Numbered from the stretch's first letter, positions 8,581 to 17,747 are shown. The stretch: 26,143 bases of DNA from Chara braunii (GCA_003427395.1 BFEA01000034.1:581888-608030); one strand, 5' to 3'. The notes: generated by a model from the letters alone, not told the origin. Made by a program: numbers and translations.

Positions 8581-8940
8581 ATGCTATTTTTAGCGCAGGT
8601 CCGCGCTATTTTTAGCGCACGCCCGTGCTATTTTTAGCGTCGGGACTAGCTGTTCGTGTTCCAAAGTCGGGATTGTCCCAGTCCCGTGCCATTTTTAGCG
8701 TAGGCCTGTGCTATTTTTAGCACCGGCACTGCCTGTTCGTGTTCCAGTCCCGTGCTGTGTTCAGCGCTGACCCGTGTTATTTTCAGCACGGGATTGCCTG
8801 TTCATCTCCAAGGTCGGGACTGTGTCAGTCCCGCGTTATTTTTAGCGCAGGCCTGTGCTAATTTTAACACGGGACTGGCTGTTCGTATTCCAAGGTCGGG
8901 ACCGGTGCTAATTCTAGCTCAGGCCTGGTCTATTTTTAGC
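8581..8940 (+). repeat. GCTATTTTTAGC hairpin array, 22/60-bp nested period
   Basis: Eleven copies of GCTATTTTTAGC or variants start at 8583, 8605, 8627, 8688, 8710, 8754, 8776, 8835, 8857, 8907 and 8928. Neighbouring copies are often exactly 22 bp apart, and groups are separated by about 60 bp carrying GGGACTGGCTGTTCGTGTTC. The motif is self-complementary, for example GCGCTATTTTTAGCGC at 8603-8618. The separator holds a second hairpin, GGGACTG/CAGTCCC at 8816-8832. A TATA box follows about 55 bp downstream, so this is probably a U3 enhancer-like array of an LTR. Confidence 0.9.
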
Positions 8941-8984
8941 CCCAGCCCTGACCATGGGACTGCTGCACTTAGGCCCGATGACCT

Positions 8985-9010
8985 GGCCTCTACACTATAA
9001 AAAAGAGGCC
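8985..9010 (+). promoter_or_regulatory. TATA box framed by a 6-bp inverted repeat
   Basis: TATAAAAAAG at 8996-9005 is a strong plant TATA box. It is flanked by GGCCTC (8985-8990) and GAGGCC (9005-9010), so the box lies mostly in the loop of a potential cruciform. Its position right after the 22/60-bp array suggests the core promoter of an LTR reading rightward. Initiation would then fall near 9030. Confidence 0.6.
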
Positions 9011-9086
9011 ATGTCCCCCAAACAGGGAGAACACGCACGTGTGAAAGTGCAGAAGCGCTGGCCCAATGAAGCCGGGACTAGAGCAA

Positions 9087-9194
9087 GGAGTAAGCAGGGG
9101 AAGGAGCGAGATGAGCAAGGACCAGGCAGGCAGGAGCTAAGGGAGGGGGAGCGGCATCTCGCTCGCTCGCTCTCGCTCTCTCCCTGCTTACTCC
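9087..9194 (+). repeat. 108-nt foldback downstream of TATA box
   Basis: GGAGTAAGCAGGG (9087-9099) pairs perfectly with CCCTGCTTACTCC (9182-9194). Inside it GAGCGAGATG (9104-9113) pairs with CATCTCGCTC (9155-9164). The two nested stems give a long hairpin that would lie in the 5' part of a transcript from the TATA box at 8996. The right side carries extra GCTC repeats, so the structure is asymmetric. Confidence 0.85.
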
Positions 9195-9829
9195 GCCCTT
9201 TTGCACTATTCTGGCTACCCCCCCCTTTTGGGGTGCACTGTGCCACCTTATTTTCGCTGCTCGCACTAAGTCAGTCCGCGCGCACCGATTTTAAACTGTG
9301 TGTGTTTCCTTAAATTATGTGTGTTTCACTACTGGCCGGTTCGTAGCAGCCTGTGGCGTGCTGATTACCTCGTGGCTGCACGTCCTGCATGCTTGCATGC
9401 CTTGCATGTTCACTAATACCAACGTGCTTAGTCACTTGCCTAGCCTGTACTTGCATGCGGCATTGGCATGTGCACGCCCTGCTAGTGCCCCATGCGCTAG
9501 TACTTGTGCTCACCACCAAATGCTTGTGTGAGTCCAGCTCTTAACGCGTGTATCGGGGATCAGCCTTGTATGAGCAACGCTTGCCAAGGTCCAAGTTTGC
9601 ATAGTTGAAGTTGAGCTGCCTGCACCAAGTGCCAAGCCCGAGAATGCAGACTGCCATTGTAGTGTGCAACCCCCGGCTGGTCAAGAACAGCGTGCCCTCG
9701 ATCAACACGCCCTCAGACTTGCTGTTGCTGACAGGAAACTGCACTCACTCACGTGAGTCGGTACTGATTAGGATTGGCACACCCACACACTAGGTTGGTG
9801 TATGCTTGCATGTAATTCGGTGTGGTCGT
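9195..9829. other. Leader-like spacer, no gene recognised
   Basis: The stretch is rich in GCATGC/CTTGCATG phrases around 9385-9460. Small frames occur on both strands, but none looks conserved. I could not identify a primer-binding site or a clear LTR end. Confidence 0.5.
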
Positions 9830-10545
9830 GATCTGCTACTTGGCAGACCTACGCAGCATGATAAGGACTTGATTTGCTACTTGGCAGGCTGGCGCGACTT
9901 GGCAAGCTGGTCCAACACTAATATGGGTCTAATCAACTGCTTCGCAGACCAGCACAATTTGGTATGGACTTGATCTGCCACCCGACAGACAGGCGCCGCT
10001 TGATCTGCCATTTGGTAGCCTGACGCGGCGTAGCATAGTTCTGATCTGCCATTTGTCACCCTGGCGCAGCCTGGCGTAGTTCTGATCTGCCATTTGGCAG
10101 CCTGGCGCGGCATGGTATAGTTCTGATCTGCTATTTGTCAGCCTAGCGCAACCTGGCATAGGTCTGATCTGCCATTTGGCAGCTTGGCGCAGCCTGACCA
10201 TAGTTCTGATCTGCCATTTGTCAGCCTAGCGCAGCGTGGTATAGTTCTGATCTACCATTTATCAGCCTGGCACGGCCTGGTATAGTTCTGATCTGTCATT
10301 TGGCAGCTTGGCACAACCTGGTATTGGTTCTGATCGGCCATATGATAGTCTGGCGCAATATGATTGGGTTCCGATCGACCGTTTGATTTGGTTTTGATCC
10401 GCCATTTGGCAGCTCGACGTGGCCTGGTATAGTTCTGATCGGCCATATGGCAGCCTAACACGACATGATCTGGTTATGATCCGCCACTTGGCAGTATAGC
10501 ACAACAATATCTGGTTCTGATCTGACACTTGATAGTCCGGTGATC
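9830..10545 (+). repeat. 41-bp hairpin minisatellite, about 18 units
   Basis: Units begin with GATCTGCCATTTGGCAG at 9830, 9871, 9931, 9972, 10002, 10043, 10084, 10125, 10166, 10208, 10249, 10290, 10332, 10373, 10396, 10437, 10478 and 10519. Most spacings are 41 or 42 bp. CTGCC/GGCAG forms a stem around a 4-nt ATTT loop. Variants such as CGGCCATATGGCAG and CCGCCACTTGGCAG occur; some keep pairing and others break it. The remainder of the unit reads CCTGGCGCAGCCTGGTATAGT. Minus-strand frames here only cycle through the repeat in three phases and are not genes. Confidence 0.95.
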
Positions 10546-10826
10546 CTAGGTTGCCATTGCGCACCCCCGCACACTACATTGCCACTTAGACTTGTGAGAG
10601 ATCGTGGATCTTGGATCTGTGCGCCCACGCAAGTGCACATTCCCGGAACTCCACAAGCTCTTACGAGCCTGTGCTTCGCACCTCTATTATGCAAGGTCGT
10701 TCTTCACAAACTTGACAAATTTGTCTCACACATTTTTCTGAATCATCGTCGCGTACTTCCACATATCCACTTAAGGGAAAGTCTTTTCGCAACGGATGAG
10801 CACACCCCATTGTTATTCAGATCTAG

Positions 10827-10975
10827 GTGACATTGCTGCTTCATCATTATTCGGACATGTGTGACACTGCTGCTCATGACCTGTGCGCTTTCGCACACTT
10901 CATTAATATTCGGGTTTGTATGACATTACTGCTTCATTGCTTCTTTAATCGGATCTGTGTAACAATTACTGTTTG
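10827..10975 (+). repeat. Short degenerate TGACATTGCTGCTTCAT repeat
   Basis: TGACATTGCTGCTTCAT and variants occur at 10828, 10862 and 10921, each followed within about 15-45 bases by an ATTCGG-like or ATCGG phrase. The stretch bridges the 41-bp and 31-bp arrays. The preceding 10546-10826 holds nothing I recognise. Confidence 0.55.
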
Positions 10976-10985
10976 ATTTTTTCAA

Positions 10986-11830
10986 TGCGCGCCCATAATT
11001 GGTATTTGAGTGTGCGCCCCAGCTCGAGCTTGCTAATTGAGTATGCGCCCAGACTCGAGCTGGCTGTTCAAGTACGCGCCCATGCCCGACATTATCGTCC
11101 TCGTGCGTGCCCAAGCCCAAGCTGTTCGCCTAGGCTCGGGCAGGCTATATGAGTGTGCACCCAAGCTCGACATTGATGGTTTAGTGCGCGCCCGGGCGCA
11201 AACTGGCTATTTGAGTGCGCGCCCATGCATAGTGCTGCCGATTCAGTGCGCACCCATGCTTGGTGTTGCTGATTCAGTGCGCGCCATGCTTAGTGCTGCT
11301 GATTCAGTGTGTGCCCATGCTTGCTGTTGCTGCTTCAGTGCACGCCCATGCTTAGTGCTGCAGTGCGCGCCCATGCACGCCCATGCTTGGTGAGTGCTGT
11401 CAATTCAATGCGTGCCCATGCGCGCCCACGCTTGGTGCGACTGATTCAGTGCGCGCCCATGCCCTGTACTGCTGATTTAGTGCACGCCCATGCTTGGTGC
11501 CGCTAATTTGGTGCGCGCCCATGCGCACCCACGCTTGGTGCCGCTGCTTTAGTGCGCACCCATGCTCGGTACTGCTGATTTAGTGCACGCCCATGCTTGG
11601 TGCCGCTAATTCAGTCCGCGCCCACACTCGGAATTGCTATTCGAGTGCCCGCCCATACTCGGTATTGCTATTTGAGTGCACACCCTCACTTTGTATAGCA
11701 GATTTAGTGCACGCCCATGCTTTGTATAGCAGATTTAATGCGCGCCCAGTCTCGGCATCGATGATCTGGTGCGCGCCCATGCTCGACATTGTTGAAATAA
11801 TGTGCGCCCTGACTCTAGAATGTGCGCCCT
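10986..11830 (+). repeat. 31-bp GC-rich minisatellite
   Basis: About 27 units are based on GTGCGCGCCCATGCTTGGTG followed by a CTGCTGATTCA-like end. Spacing is exactly 31 bp in the cleanest part (11449, 11480, 11511). Local 10-12-bp slips double the CGCCCATGC piece, for example near 11370 and 11410-11430. Units at both ends are more diverged than central ones, as expected of unequal exchange. The frames through it translate to Cys/Ala/Pro/His repeats in all phases and are not genes. Confidence 0.93.
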
Positions 11831-11989
11831 GTTGAGATGATGACCCCAGAGCGAGCGCCCTGCTGGTATGATCGAGTTGGAGCTGAGTGCTTTATTGGAT
11901 TGACACTTGAAAGCCGCTGATGGAATGATTTGGCATCCCATTCCTGCTGATTTAATTCCTTGTTGATCAATCCCTCCACATGCATTAAT

Positions 11990-12210
11990 TGCAGTTCAGT
12001 CCTTGTGCAGACGGTAATTGTTGTTTAGTCCCTGTGCAAACGGTATTTTTCCTGCACAGGTGATATATGCAGCTCAGTCCCTGTGCATACAATTTTGCGC
12101 AGTCCAGCCCCAGTGCATGCGACATTTATGACTGGTTCTTGCGTATGCGATACCTTGCTGGCCAGTCCTTCGCAGTGATGATACTGGAGGTCCCAGTCCT
12201 TGTATTTTGA
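11990..12210 (+). repeat. Degenerate repeat around CAGTCCCTGTGCA
   Basis: AGTCCTTGTGCAGACGGTA and variants occur at 11998, 12027, 12076 and about 12101-12115, with looser copies to about 12210. The spacing is about 29-49 bp. It lies between the 31-bp and 50-bp arrays. Confidence 0.7.
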
Positions 12211-12249
12211 CCCACCTGTTGCTGAGACACATTCACGATATTGGATATA

Positions 12250-12740
12250 TTGAGTTGCTGGTTGTTGATCAGCCGGGCCCATTCAGGCGGACCCTTCCAT
12301 TGAGATTCCTGACGTTCAGCCGGTCCCTTTCAAGCGGGCCCATCCATTGAGATTGTTGCTGTTCACCCGGGCCCATTCAGGCGGGCCCTCATATTGAGTT
12401 GCTGGATGCCGTTCAACCGGGCCCATTCAGGAGGGTCCTCATATTGAATTGCTGGATGCTGTTCAGGCGGGCCCATTCAGGCGGGCCCTTATGTTGAGTT
12501 GCTGGATGCCGTTCAGTCGGACCCATTCAGGCAGGCCCTCATATTGAGTTGCTGGATGCTGTTCAGTCGGGCCCATTCAGGCGGACCCTCATATTGAGTT
12601 GCTGGTTGCTGTTTAGCCAAACCCATTCAAGCGGGCCCTTTCCATTGAGTCGCAGGTTGCTGTCCGGCCGGACCCATTCAGGTGAGCCCCTTTCTTTGAG
12701 TTGCTGATTGCTGTTCAACCAGGCCCAAGCGTTGGAGGGA
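12250..12740 (+). repeat. 50-bp minisatellite with GGGCCC arms
   Basis: The core GCCCATTCAGGCGGGCCCT recurs from 12277 to 12723. Spacings are 47, 47, then five runs of exactly 50 (12371, 12421, 12471, 12521, 12571, 12621), then 51 and 51 bp. The other half of the unit is TTGAGTTGCTGGATGCTGTT. In many units GGGCCC stands on both sides of an 8-nt ATTCAGGC spacer, giving a 6-bp stem. Confidence 0.95.
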
Positions 12741-12835
12741 GCACTTATACTCGTAGGGGGGCGGCCATTGTCCAAGCTGGCCCGTCATCGTGAGACAGCC
12801 CCTATGTGGGCAAACTAGTTGAGAAGTTCTGCTAC

Positions 12836-13280
12836 TGACATATTGGACATCAGAGCTTTGTCATCAGGGGCAATGAGTCCCTTACTTCGAGACACACGCT
12901 GGTGATTACCTACTTGGGAAAAGGGGCAGGGAAAGATGGAGTGAAGGGCACCACTTTTGATAAGATTGCGGATTACATATTTTGCAGGAAGAGCTATTTG
13001 AGGTATAACTGGATGTATGTGGTGTTCCCTCGCGTACCTTCAGCGCCCGGGGGGCGTACTCTTCGATTTTGATGGGTGTAATCCCAAACCCCTCAGTGAG
13101 GCGCGCAGCAAAGGGAAAAGGCAAAAGGACGTGAGGGTTAGGATCAAGATAGCCAAGTCAGGGATCCCAATCACTACTTGCACGCAGAGGTCAGAGACCG
13201 ATGAGTCTGACCTTGACCCTTGTAGCGTGAGCGACATTGATCTTGGTGACTACTTCGATTGGGACACTCACAGAGACTAA
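12836..13280 (+). pseudogene. Unrecognised open frame with one apparent frameshift
   Basis: An open stretch of about 78 codons in one frame (12836-13072) overlaps a second stretch of 87 codons in the next frame (Met at 13017, stop ending 13280). They meet near a G6 run at 13049-13054, and a one-base slip there would join them. The first part contains VITYLGKGAGKDGVKGTTFD-like residues and an aromatic segment. The second is basic (about residues 30-48), then strongly acidic, ending in SDLDPCSVSDIDLGDYFDWD. I recognise no family. Composition is unlike the arrays upstream and looks more protein-like. It could be an accessory or gag-like frame of the element carrying the arrays; that is inference. 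Confidence 0.4.
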
Positions 13281-13394
13281 GTCTGTTGGTGATAACCTGA
13301 GCGTTGGAGACCTTTAAGCGGCGGAGGGCGAAAGCGACATTGCGACAGATTGCATTTCTTGCACGGTACTTGCTAGAGGGAGACTGATTCCTAT

Positions 13395-13808
13395 ATGTCA
13401 GGCGAGCCTAGGACTGAGGCTGTTGTTGGACCCCCAAGAGAGGAAGGGTCAGTCCCATACCTTGGAAATGACTACAGTCATTTAGTTGGAGTTGACTTTG
13501 CTATGCAGTCTCTTCGAAAACACCTTTATGAAGACCGTTTCCTCAAGGTTTCATACGTCTACATCGACAGGAAGGGACGGATCGAGATACTGATTGGAGC
13601 TACGGGCAATATTACGCTTGCAGAGGAGCTCTACCTCCATGTAACATTTGTTTATTATTTCCCGAAAGTGAGATATAGTGAGAAAAACACCAAACTTGGC
13701 AAATATGGGGAGGCGGTTAACAAAGGACTCAATTCCCAACCAACTTCTCATTCCATTTGTAACAAAACCCAAGTGTACTCAGGAGCTGGAAGTGGGGATT
13801 CACATTAA
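13395..13808 (+). CDS. Unrecognised 137-residue protein frame
   Basis: This frame runs from ATG at 13395 to TAA. The nearest upstream in-frame stop is TAG at 13374, so the ATG is a plausible start. The product is mixed alpha/beta-looking: residues about 25-90 hold alternating hydrophobic and charged runs such as VSYVYIDRKGRIEILIGATG and LYLHVTFVYYFPKV, and the tail is Ser/Thr/Gly-rich. Its length, balanced composition and lack of repeats make it the best coding candidate in the window. It shares its frame with 13017-13280, 13815-13934 and 13992-14207. I could not place it in any family. A retroelement accessory gene, a host gene fragment or a chance frame all remain possible. Confidence 0.4.
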   Translation: MSGEPRTEAVVGPPREEGSVPYLGNDYSHLVGVDFAMQSLRKHLYEDRFLKVSYVYIDRKGRIEILIGATGNITLAEELYLHVTFVYYFPKVRYSEKNTKLGKYGEAVNKGLNSQPTSHSICNKTQVYSGAGSGDSH

Positions 13809-13814
13809 CCACTT

Positions 13815-13934
13815 ATGGTGACAAACACGGCGAGCGCCCCCTCCACAGTCGTCTTCGACAGTGCCTCAAATTCGTCTAAGGAAATCATGATTACAATCGC
13901 TTCGGCCAAACAGTTTGCTTGGAGAGTGAGGTAA
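13815..13934 (+). CDS. Short open frame, same frame as preceding
   Basis: Thirty-nine codons run from ATG at 13815 to TAA, starting 6 bp after the stop of the 137-residue frame and in the same phase. The residues (Ser/Ala/Thr-rich, then SAKQFAWRVR) are unremarkable. It may be the continuation of a longer protein interrupted by stop mutations rather than a separate gene. Confidence 0.25.
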   Translation: MVTNTASAPSTVVFDSASNSSKEIMITIASAKQFAWRVR

Positions 13935-13991
13935 TGACAAAACCAGAGGGGGAGGGAAATTTTCATCGTACATCGCTCACGGTTCCCCATC

Positions 13992-14207
13992 GTGGAGATT
14001 AGTTTTTTTTGGGAGATGATCGCACGACAGATCTACCCAACATCATTGTTTGAAACTTTCTGCTTTCACCCAAGTAGCGATAAAGAGCACACACATAACC
14101 TCTATCACATCTCCCCCTTGGAGTTTTCCATCTACAAGCGCCTCGTCATGCCAATCTTTATTGCTTACTATATTTGGGGAAAGACTATTACGATTTTAAC
14201 CATCTAG
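13992..14207 (+). pseudogene. Further open segment in the same frame
   Basis: Seventy-one codons lie in the same phase as 13395-13934. The segment is rich in Phe, Ile, Tyr and His, for example EFSIYKRLVMPIFIAYYIWG near the end, which could be a single hydrophobic helix. I see no known domain. Stops at 13806 and 13932 separate it from the earlier segments. The most economical reading is one decayed gene, but a chance frame cannot be excluded. Confidence 0.25.
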
Positions 14208-14700
14208 CTCATGACCTTCCCTATTGTTATTGTAATCAATATTCCCGTAGGGCAGGCCAATCTATCAGCCAAACCGTCGCCATTCCCCTTATAAATATCA
14301 TGGAATCGATTTCATAATCAATAACATGAGGATAATCAATCAAAATCCAATATTGAGGGCCTCTATCAAAGGCAGGAAAGAGTTTGTGAAATGAGAAAAG
14401 AGACAGCACGGAAGGGTAATCACCGTAGAACTCCATCCCTGCAGGGCAGCTAATGTGGCAAGGTTCCATGTGTCCTCCCTAAGCTAAATTGTGTGTCTTC
14501 TCCCCCCCCTTTTCCCGCCCACACACTCTATTGTAGCCTATCTATCCCTTTTGACACTCATAAAACTCCGCTCTACTTAGAAGGGGTTAGAGTAATCCCC
14601 CATGGAAACCCTAATCAAATGAGGTGGTCGATGTGGCAAGGTTATAACACCATTAGCTGGCCCTTCGCCCCACGGAATCCACCACTGCCTTTGACCTTTT
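14208..14700. other. No gene recognised
   Basis: A 77-codon minus-strand frame (14236-14469) is the only sizeable one and has no recognisable domain. C-rich runs occur around 14500-14520. Confidence 0.4.
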
Positions 14701-15040
14701 TTGTGCTACTTGCGCCAAAACGCCAGTGGAAGGCCGCCAGCCTCTCCAAATCCCTCCCCTGACCTCCCCCCACATGTCGACTCCACAAACAAGAGGATCG
14801 CCCTCTCCTTACTGTTGGAACCACGAGTGCCCTGCCCTACCTTTCGTGCAGCTTGCAGTTTTTCCCCGCCTGTTGGAGTTCCATCGTAAAGAGTGAAGGT
14901 CTCCAAATGTGGTTGAAAGTATACCTCCACTTGACGGTGATGGTATTTCCCATGGCCCACAACAACATTCACCATCTCTTGGTTCACAACACTCACTTGA
15001 TCGTGCTGTAGAATAGGGTCTCTGACCTGATGTAGTGGTT

Positions 15041-15340
15041 GTGCAGGGCAGTGGCCACACTATCCACCCTCGCCCCCTGTGGCCAGGGTGGTCATCGAAC
15101 TCTCTTGTATATCTTGAGATCGATTTGTCCCCTGCTCATTGGTCATCATCACTCCAATTGACTCACCCACCGGGGGGGATTGCCGAAATTGTTGTTGCTC
15201 ATAGTCACCCCGTCCACCCTTGTCGTTCATCGCCAGGGTGCTCTTCAAACTCTCGTGATTATCTTGAGATTGCATCCCCCCCTGATCATTGATCGCCACC
15301 GCTCCAATCAACTTGCTTAAAGGGGGGGGGGGTTGTTGCT
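15041..15340. repeat. 150-bp tandem duplication
   Basis: Two units, 15041-15190 and 15191-15340, are aligned by GCCAGGGTG (about 15082 and 15232) and TATCTTGAGAT. A third unit starts with GGTTGTTGCTCACC at about 15339. The period is 150 bp, exactly 50 codons, and the minus-strand frame stays open through both units. Confidence 0.85.
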
Positions 15341-15483
15341 CACCTTCTCTTGCTCTGATCGTATCCAAGCTGCCTTGAGTGGTGTTGCCTTGCTGTTCGT
15401 GATCTTGGCGTCATCCTCGAGTCCAGACGAGGCACCAGAAGTCGTCATGTCAAAGCAAGGCCAGAGAGCAATACTACGAATGA

Positions 15484-15583
15484 GGAGCTCTTGCTGGAGA
15501 ATGAGGAGTTCCTCGACGAGCAATTTGTTATCATCTCTGCCTCCCACTCGTCGAGGAACTCCTCATTCTCCAGCAAGAGCTCC
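15484..15583. repeat. Perfect 37-bp inverted repeat, 26-nt loop
   Basis: The left arm 15484-15520 begins GGAGCTCTTGCTGGAGAATG. The right arm 15547-15583 ends CATTCTCCAGCAAGAGCTCC. All 37 positions pair, with a 26-nt loop at 15521-15546. No pairing extends beyond the arms. Because the arms are complementary and phased alike, both strands read the peptide ELLLENEEFLDE. The absence of mismatches points to a recent event or to selection. A transcript in either direction would fold into a long hairpin. Confidence 0.97.
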
Positions 15584-15690
15584 GACGAGAGACTACCATG
15601 CCCGCTGGGTATATTCTCTAGCACTTTCTCCAGTTGATTCTTATAAAGAGCCATCATTGCCACCATAGGAATTTCCTCCACCAGTATCAT

Positions 15691-16929
15691 ATCTTGCTTG
15701 ACGTAGGACCGCAGGGCGGGAGGGATGCCCTACAACCCCTCTTCACGTGTGAGTTCACACTCCATCATCCCTCTACCTCCACCTTGCCTCGACAAGTCCA
15801 CATCACGTCACGTGCAACTACTCTCGTTCCTAGTAACACCCCTCCCACCACAGACACACCTCTCAACAACTGCGACGCTACTTGCCATGGGGCATGTAGA
15901 CGATCCAGCACGAAGGTCATGTTAGATGACAACCTTACTTCCCTGATGCGTCTCAAGGGGAGCAGACCGGGCCCTTCCGGCTAGTGCCCTGCAAGGTACT
16001 AGAGCGCAAGCGATACGCAGTCGTGCTGCCATTCCCACTACTTTTTTATCCTGCTTAGAACTCGACAACATCTGCTTTGGATCCTGTTGTTCTGATTGTG
16101 TGTGGGGTAGTTACCCCATTGAACGGAAATGAACTCCCGAGTTCAATCATTGACCAAAATTGAACCCTGTAGCCCAAAGCACTCAAGCCTTCAAGTGGTC
16201 ACATAGCTTCCCTACCCTGCTTTACCCATTCTTCCCCGATTCCTATGTACTTTACCTACACCGAAAAGAAAAGGGAGAACCTTGTACTATGGATGGTTGA
16301 GATATAAACAAACTGTCTAACTACAATTGTATACATGGTCAGGCGGAATGCACCACCTCCTGCCTTGGAGATGATGCATACATAACTTTTACTATTATCT
16401 TATTACTTTTATTTTCTCGTGCAAATTTTTCTATATTTCTTTTGATTTTACTTCTCACAAAGCCCATAATTTTCTTTAATCCATCTACGCTCCAAGTAAG
16501 ATCACTATTATTAGATAATGATTTCGTTATTCCTTATTTAGTATCATGACCGCCAAAAATCTCTAGTAACCTTTTGGTTTTGGCTTCTACCATTCTGAGG
16601 AGCAACAGTCTCGTTCCTATTCCCCCGGCAAGTCAATGGAATGTACAAGGTTGACCCATCCCACGTTCCTCCCCATTATGGTTGGAAGGCCCGAGTGGAC
16701 GACATTGATTACTTCCAAAAGGAAGGATGTACCACCCCTCACCCCTGCTTGTAGCTCGTCCTTTGTATGGCTTTGTATGCCTAATCTGTCGCTGGTTGCT
16801 CCTCTCAGCTGTGTGGCTGTCAGTTATTGCATGTATCTCTAGAGAAAACCGCGGCTGTTGATCTCTATGAGTTTCACTAAAACTCCTAAACCCTCCAAAG
16901 GCTCAACCCTCTAGTGTTGTCTGAGACTA
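15691..16929. other. No gene recognised; small hairpin
   Basis: Short frames occur on both strands without recognisable domains. TGGGGTA (16103-16109) and TACCCCA (16112-16118) form a tight 7-bp hairpin. The part 16375-16560 is T-rich. Confidence 0.5.
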
Positions 16930-17240
16930 GCGCCGCAAAGTTTCAATACATAGGGTGATGAACATATATACACACCCTGAAAGACTTCCTAACGAAGATG
17001 AAAGACAAGTTTATGAACAAGACTACGACCGCCTCCGATGTACTAACGGCCATTAGACAACCATGTAAGGTCTCTACTTACGCGACGTCTTAGAAGACAA
17101 ATCGATTATTGCAAATGCTTGGATTGAACATGTGCAACAATCAACCACGTCACATCTATTCTTGGGATATCGACTATTGCAAGTGTCTTAGATTGAACAT
17201 ATACAACGATTATGTACTCTATATATTTATTTTCGAGTTT
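16930..17240 (+). repeat. Dispersed repeat copy 1 (paired with 18066-18310)
   Basis: The order of phrases ACACCCTGAAAGA, GATGAAAGACAAGTTT, ACAAGACTACGACC, GATGTACTAACGGCCATT, CTTAGAAGACAAATCGATTA and GATTGAACAT matches 18066-18310 with many substitutions and small indels. Two TTGAACAT...CAACGAT-like blocks (about 17124 and 17193) suggest an internal duplication. Confidence 0.75.
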
Positions 17241-17592
17241 TACCTTAACCTGTAAGTGGATAATTGGTAACGAGTCAAAATCAGGGAAGCTTAACTACTC
17301 AAAAGGAAAGGTTGGGGAGTGAGCAAAGGGCCTGGGTCATATACATCCAATGGGAGGAAAGTGGCCAACAGGACACAGGCCAAGGAGCGCTCTGAAAAAA
17401 GTATAATATTGTTTGTAAGGATTAGACCAAGGTGGATGCTGCAAAGGAAAGGAGATTTATATCCCCCCCTCTAGCTCCAAAAAAAAGCGAGGGGGGAAGG
17501 GAGGGTGGGGATTATGGATATGGTTTTGCAAAGGGGCAAATGCACATCGCAAGTGAAAAACACATGTGCAAGTATAGTAATAGCATAACATC

Positions 17593-17724
17593 AAGGTGGC
17601 ATTGGTAATTGTTTCTTTTGAAGGCAAGGCGATATTGGTAATTGTTTCTTTTGAATACAATGTGACATTGGTAATTTTTTCTTTTGAAGACAAGGTGACA
17701 TTGGTAATTTTTTTTTTTAAAACA
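17593..17724. repeat. 33-bp tandem repeat, four units
   Basis: Units start at 17593, 17626, 17659 and 17692 with the core GACATTGGTAATTGTTTCTT. The unit is 11 codons long. The minus strand is open in two phases and reads FKRNNYQCHL-like repeats in one of them. Four short units of low complexity give no real evidence of coding. Confidence 0.95.
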
Positions 17725-17747
17725 TAACAGATAAGACCAACTCTTCA

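Larger units (their letters stand above)
14706..15690 (-). pseudogene. Chain of minus-strand open frames with in-frame repeat
   Basis: Successive minus-strand frames at 15690-15445, 15547-15317, 15368-15060 and 14996-14706 overlap in different phases, as in a gene broken by small indels. One phase change lies near a G run at about 15322-15331. The 102-codon frame 15368-15060 holds two copies of a 50-residue unit containing SQDNHESLKSTLAMNDKGG and SQDIQESSMTTLATGGEGG. Other parts are Glu/Leu-rich (ELLLENEEFLDE). Plus-strand frames also exist, so orientation is not certain. I recognise no family; a low-complexity gag-like or accessory protein of a retroelement is a guess. Confidence 0.3.

Noticed and set aside
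9830-10545. CRISPR-like regular array
   Set aside because: The whole 41-bp unit is repeated, including the part between hairpins. There are no unique spacers and no cas genes, and the context is a plant nuclear transposon region.
10986-11840. Long plus-strand frames reading Cys/Ala/Pro/His repeats as a repetitive protein
   Set aside because: The 31-bp unit cycles through all three phases, so the frames are translations of the minisatellite and not a conserved protein.
1-12800. Complete LTR retrotransposon with paired LTRs
   Set aside because: TATA-containing LTR-like segments end near 3840 and 9300, but I found no matching second copy of either, no clear primer-binding site and no polypurine tract, so full-length elements are not claimed.
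13992-14469. Organellar insert (aromatic, hydrophobic frames on both strands)
   Set aside because: I could not match either strand to any chloroplast or mitochondrial gene, and no organellar tRNA or conserved gene is nearby.
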